The notes under the pieces were generated by a model. The model saw only the letters and a program-made list of their open reading frames with translations, made no database searches and was not told the DNA's origin. Of a DNA stretch of 7,905 nt, positions 6,100 through 7,905 are shown piece after piece; the first letter of the stretch is position 1, and each line of letters opens with the position of its first letter. Where the stretch lies: the NCBI GenBank assembly GCA_964355425.1, contig CAYHDN010000042.1:1-7905 (forward strand). Direction: 5' to 3'. Source of the DNA: CAYHDN01 sp964355425 (GTDB lineage Bacteria > Patescibacteriota > UBA1384 > XYA2-FULL-43-10 > CAINNR01). Both the position numbers and the translations under genes were made by a program.

Positions 6100-7176
6100 T
6101 TATATCGGGAGAGAACTATTAACTGATTGAATTAAATTATGTTTATTACTTCCGGTTTCTGGCAAGGTAGGACAGCCAGAAACGGTCACTGTAGTCGTAC
6201 CTAAACCAATACCAGCACCGGAAGCGGTCAAAACAACACTGCCATTTTTTTGGCCTTGCATTACCAAACTGCTGGAAGTTTTTGATTGATATTGCGGAAT
6301 AGTAAGCTGGTTAGTTGAAAGCGCTAAAATATTTGGATCAGAATTGCCAATGTCAACTGTAGTAACACCGGTTACAACTGTTGAAGAATAAAGATCGATG
6401 GTAGCTTGGCCGGTACAGTTGGTAATATCAACACTGCTCCGACTGAAAAAGTATCGTGACTGAACGCCGGCTTCGACACTTCCTTGATCGAAGCGGAAAT
6501 TGTCTAAAAGAACAGTTGAATTATAAATGCCGTCTTCAAGGTCTTGGATATTGAAAGTTAGAGCAATAATGTCTCCTGGCGCTACTGGTGCGCCGGCCAT
6601 TACCCAGCCAGTACCGCCATGATCTTCAAAAGCAGTACCCAAAAGATCGTTATTTTTTCCGGTTACAGTAAATGTCACACTGTTGATATCAATTACATGA
6701 CCATTGGGGTCCTTGGCGAAATTTGTGCCATTAGCAACTTTTGAAGAGCCGCTAATTGTTGCTGTGAAGGTATCGTTGTAAGGAGTGCCGACGTAATCGG
6801 GATACTCTCGCGAGAGGAAATAAAAATTAAAAAGTAAACTGTTCATGCCGGATGGCACGGTAAAATTTAAAGTCAATGTCGCAGAGTCGCCGTCAGGGCC
6901 ATTTGGAGGGAAATCGGTGTCAGTATCAGACGTGTTAGCGACTCCAGTCGAGAGCACGGCAAAAGTCGAACCTTCGCGAGGAGCGATATTACCAAAAGCA
7001 TTCATTACCGAGTTGGCTTGAGTGTTGCCGGAATAAGAACTGGAAGTCAAACTAGTGGCGCCGAAAGCGGCCGCTAGCTCATCGACTGACGCTGCCTTAG
7101 TTTTCCTAGTAAAAAATAGCGTAACACTAACAAAAATAATCGCAAAAACCGCCACGAGAACAAAAACTTTTTTCAT
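6100..7176 (-). CDS. Secreted surface protein with choice-of-anchor-L-like domain and C-terminal LPETG
   Basis: Predicted exported protein of 358 residues. A signal peptide (MKKVFVLVAVFAIIFVSVTLFF, probable cleavage near TKA/AS at 26-30) leads to a beta-rich domain (about 30-235). Its motifs FAVLSTGVAN, FNFYFLSREYPDYVGTPYNDTF, GGTGWVMA, VAPGDIIALTFNI and NSTVLLDNFRF are characteristic of choice-of-anchor L proteins. A second, Ig-like region (about 240-335) is bracketed by two cysteines (ITNCTG and SGCP) that may form a disulfide. LPETG (bases 6151-6165) is followed by only 16 residues, SNKHNLIQSVNSSLPI, with no hydrophobic segment or basic tail, which is abnormal for a sortase substrate. ATG 7176 is chosen because GGGGG lies 5 nt before it, matching the downstream gene; ATG codons at 7191 and 7188 are in frame. 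It is the first gene of the sortase operon. Confidence 0.92.
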   Translation of the reverse strand: MKKVFVLVAVFAIIFVSVTLFFTRKTKAASVDELAAAFGATSLTSSSYSGNTQANSVMNAFGNIAPREGSTFAVLSTGVANTSDTDTDFPPNGPDGDSATLTLNFTVPSGMNSLLFNFYFLSREYPDYVGTPYNDTFTATISGSSKVANGTNFAKDPNGHVIDINSVTFTVTGKNNDLLGTAFEDHGGTGWVMAGAPVAPGDIIALTFNIQDLEDGIYNSTVLLDNFRFDQGSVEAGVQSRYFFSRSSVDITNCTGQATIDLYSSTVVTGVTTVDIGNSDPNILALSTNQLTIPQYQSKTSSSLVMQGQKNGSVVLTASGAGIGLGTTTVTVSGCPTLPETGSNKHNLIQSVNSSLPI

Positions 7177-7205
7177 CTTAACCCCCATCATTTAATTCTA
7201 TCTTT

Positions 7206-7233
7206 ATTATAGTCCTATTGAAAACATTTGCAA
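7206..7233 (-). promoter_or_regulatory. Promoter for the surface protein-sortase-rsmH operon
   Basis: On the minus strand, TTGCAA (7233-7228) and a perfect TATAAT (7211-7206) are separated by 16 bp. Transcription would start near 7199, about 23 nt before the ATG at 7176. It is the only strong promoter seen upstream of the operon, and it diverges from the tRNA-region promoter. Confidence 0.7.
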
Positions 7234-7250
7234 GTTTCTGATTATTAAGC

Positions 7251-7279
7251 TTGATACAGATGCTTTTTTGTGTTAAGAT
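7251..7279 (+). promoter_or_regulatory. Promoter for the tRNA-Asp/GIY-YIG region
   Basis: TTGATA (7251-7256), 17 bp, TAAGAT (7274-7279) gives a good sigma70-type promoter with a start near 7286. That is about 5 nt ahead of the tRNA-Asp 5' fragment at 7291, as expected for the original tRNA promoter. The intact tRNA now lies about 340 bp downstream, past the GIY-YIG gene. Confidence 0.6.
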
Positions 7280-7290
7280 AATGTTGCCAC

Positions 7291-7368
7291 GGGGTCGTAG
7301 TGTAGTGGTTATCACGAGCCGATGTACATCCCGAAGTGAATCCGGGACGAAGTCAGCTAGATCGCCGG
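7291..7368 (+). pseudogene. Fragmented tRNA-Asp copy (5' half plus T-stem piece)
   Basis: Bases 7291-7316 are identical to the first 26 nt of the intact tRNA-Asp at 7634 (acceptor strand, D arm, base 26). The identity extends 2 nt upstream, making a 28-bp direct repeat (7289-7316 and 7632-7659). The anticodon arm is then replaced by an unrelated 42-nt stretch (7317-7358) that can form its own hairpin (TCCCG 7329-7333 with CGGGA 7343-7347, and AGC/GCT at the ends). Next comes AGATCGCCGG (7359-7368), identical to the variable loop and 5' T stem of the tRNA (7677-7686). The T loop and 3' acceptor strand are missing here. It cannot make a functional tRNA-Asp. Confidence 0.85.
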
Positions 7369-7376
7369 AAGATATT

Positions 7377-7643
7377 ATGAAACCAGAATTATATATCTTG
7401 GAATTATCAAATGGTCAATATTATATTGGCTCAACTGCCAATTTTGATCGGAGGATACTTGAACATCAGTATGGTAAAGTCATCAGTACAAAGGGTAAGA
7501 GACCTGTGAAGACGGTGTTTCACAAGAGTTTTATGTCTTTAAAGCTAGCGAGGCAAGTTGAATATAAAATAAAATCATATAAAAATAAGAATATTATCAG
7601 ACAGATTATAAAAGATCAAAAAATTCATTTTACGGGGTCGTAG
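7377..7643 (+). CDS. Small GIY-YIG nuclease-family protein
   Basis: An 88-residue single-domain GIY-YIG protein. The fold's motifs are LYILELSNGQYYIGST (residues 5-20; Tyr6 and the YIG at 16-18), an Arg at 25/26 with His30 (ANFDRRILEH), and the metal-binding Glu62 in ARQVEYKIKSYK. These positions match the active-site set of small GIY-YIG proteins such as the UPF0213/YhbQ group. No DNA-binding extension is present, unlike classic phage homing enzymes. ATG 7377 has GGAAG 5 nt upstream; an open frame back to 7251 runs through the tRNA fragment and is unlikely to be translated. The stop TAG (7641-7643) lies inside the intact tRNA-Asp gene, so the CDS and tRNA overlap by 10 nt. Its place between two copies of the same tRNA segment suggests it belongs to a mobile cassette; actual nuclease activity is untested. 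Confidence 0.88.
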   Translation: MKPELYILELSNGQYYIGSTANFDRRILEHQYGKVISTKGKRPVKTVFHKSFMSLKLARQVEYKIKSYKNKNIIRQIIKDQKIHFTGS

Positions 7644-7659
7644 TGTAGTGGTTATCACG
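7632..7659 (+). repeat. 28-bp direct repeat of tRNA-Asp 5' end (second copy)
   Basis: This segment repeats 7289-7316 exactly, 343 bp downstream. It includes 2 nt before the mature tRNA and its first 26 nt. The pair brackets the 42-nt insert and the GIY-YIG gene, as att-like or target-duplication repeats would. Confidence 0.85.
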
Positions 7660-7709
7660 TCTCCCTGTCACGGAGAAGATCGCCGGTTCGAGTCCGGTCG
7701 ACCCCGCCA
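7634..7709 (+). tRNA. tRNA-Asp, anticodon GTC, CCA encoded
   Basis: A complete 76-nt cloverleaf. The acceptor stem is GGGGTCG with CGACCCC, followed by discriminator G and an encoded CCA. The D arm contains AGTGGTTA. The anticodon stem TCTCC/GGAGA encloses CTGTCAC, with anticodon GTC at 7667-7669. The variable loop is AGATC and the T arm GCCGG-TTCGAGT-CCGGT, with a G-T closing pair. It decodes Asp codons GAC and GAT. Its first ten bases overlap the 3' end of the GIY-YIG gene, and a terminator follows 7 nt after CCA. Short fragments of the same tRNA lie on both sides. Confidence 0.97.
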
Positions 7710-7715
7710 TAAAGC

Positions 7716-7743
7716 AAAATAGCCATTGGGCTATTTTTGTTTT
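7716..7743 (+). terminator. Intrinsic terminator after tRNA-Asp
   Basis: AAAATAGCC (7716-7724) pairs perfectly with GGCTATTTT (7729-7737) around an ATTG loop, followed by a T-rich tract. It lies 6 nt after the tRNA CCA and would end the tRNA transcript. Confidence 0.85.
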
Positions 7744-7905
7744 ATGCGAGGTTTCAAGAACGGACTCGAACAAGAGTGGGGTCGGGAGAACATTTGGTCT
7801 CCCGCCTGGGGTGACCTGAGTACGCCGGAGGTGGACGAAGACCAGAGGGCGGAAGCCCTATGGAGAGCACGGAGTGCGAGTGAGATTGTCCGGTCGACCC
7901 CGCCA
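7744..7905 (+). mobile_element. GC-rich, hairpin-rich tRNA-associated cassette (reaches window edge)
   Basis: This segment is clearly more GC-rich than the rest of the window and full of short hairpins. They are CGGGAGA/TCTCCCG (7783-7789 with 7798-7804), AGGGC-GGAA-GCCCT (7846-7859) and GCAC-GGA-GTGC (7867-7877). It carries tRNA-Asp sequence: 7761-7771 is the exact reverse complement of 11 nt of the T arm. GGGGTCG (7778-7784) can pair with CGACCCC (7895-7901) to rebuild the tRNA acceptor stem, and the segment ends with an 18-nt copy of the tRNA 3' end including CCA. One frame from ATG 7744 is open to the edge (MRGFKNGLEQEWGREN...), but it has no ribosome-binding site and follows a terminator. 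Interpreting this as a mobile or repeated cassette is inference. Confidence 0.5.
7888..7905 (+). repeat. 18-bp copy of the tRNA-Asp 3' end
   Basis: Identical to the last 18 nt of the intact tRNA (7692-7709), covering the 3' T stem, 3' acceptor strand, discriminator and CCA. With the tRNA copy it forms a direct repeat bracketing the 178 bp between them, like attL/attR of an element inserted at a tRNA 3' end. The window stops exactly at this copy, so the identity may continue. Confidence 0.85.

Noticed and set aside
7251..7376. N-terminal extension of the GIY-YIG gene from a TTG at 7251
   Set aside because: It would translate the promoter and the tRNA-Asp fragment; the GIY-YIG domain begins just after ATG 7377, which has its own GGAAG site.
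7291..7709. Group I intron in tRNA-Asp carrying a homing endonuclease
   Set aside because: I could not find the conserved P/Q/R/S core elements, and an uninterrupted tRNA-Asp is present, so splicing is not needed to explain the layout.
7744..7905. Open frame of 54 codons to the window edge (MRGFKNGLEQEWGREN...)
   Set aside because: No ribosome-binding site, it directly follows an intrinsic terminator, and its last codons are the tRNA-Asp 3' end copy. RNA structure explains the segment better than coding.

Overview
The window is AT-rich bacterial DNA, probably from a Candidate Phyla Radiation (Patescibacteria) genome. This is an inference, not proof. It rests on a very reduced DnaJ, a sortase with a predicted secreted substrate, small membrane-anchored proteins of unknown role, several low-complexity repeats, and tRNA-associated cassettes. 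The standard code fits: no CDS has an in-frame TGA, and all nine stops are TAA or TAG. Initiation signals look like GGGAGG, GGGAG or GGGGG placed 4-5 nt before ATG or TTG.

Region 1 (1-3010, + strand) is a chaperone locus. It holds the last 506 codons of dnaK, a membrane-anchored PepSY-like protein, and a minimal DnaJ that lacks the zinc finger and one C-terminal domain. It ends in a long imperfect palindrome flanked by A and T tracts. Region 2 (3010-3606) has an (ACT)9 microsatellite inside a possible promoter, then an unrecognised charged 163-residue protein.

Region 3 (7233-3603, - strand) reads as one operon from a good promoter (TTGCAA, 16 bp, TATAAT). In order it encodes a secreted choice-of-anchor-L-like protein ending close after LPETG, a sortase, a membrane-anchored protein of unknown function, and the 16S rRNA methyltransferase RsmH. 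Gene gaps are 1-3 bp after the sortase. The sortase probably acts on the LPETG protein, but that protein lacks the hydrophobic segment and basic tail expected after the motif.

Region 4 (7251-7905, + strand) is the most unusual. A complete tRNA-Asp(GTC) gene at 7634-7709 sits inside scattered, same-strand, in-order fragments of a second tRNA-Asp: its 5' 26 nt, a 10-nt variable-loop/T-stem piece, and its last 18 nt, at the window's right edge. Between the 5' fragments and the intact tRNA is a small GIY-YIG protein gene whose stop codon lies inside the tRNA. Between the intact tRNA and the 3' fragment is a terminator and a GC-rich hairpin-rich cassette. The arrangement suggests small mobile cassettes that use tRNA-Asp as target and carry copies of its ends.
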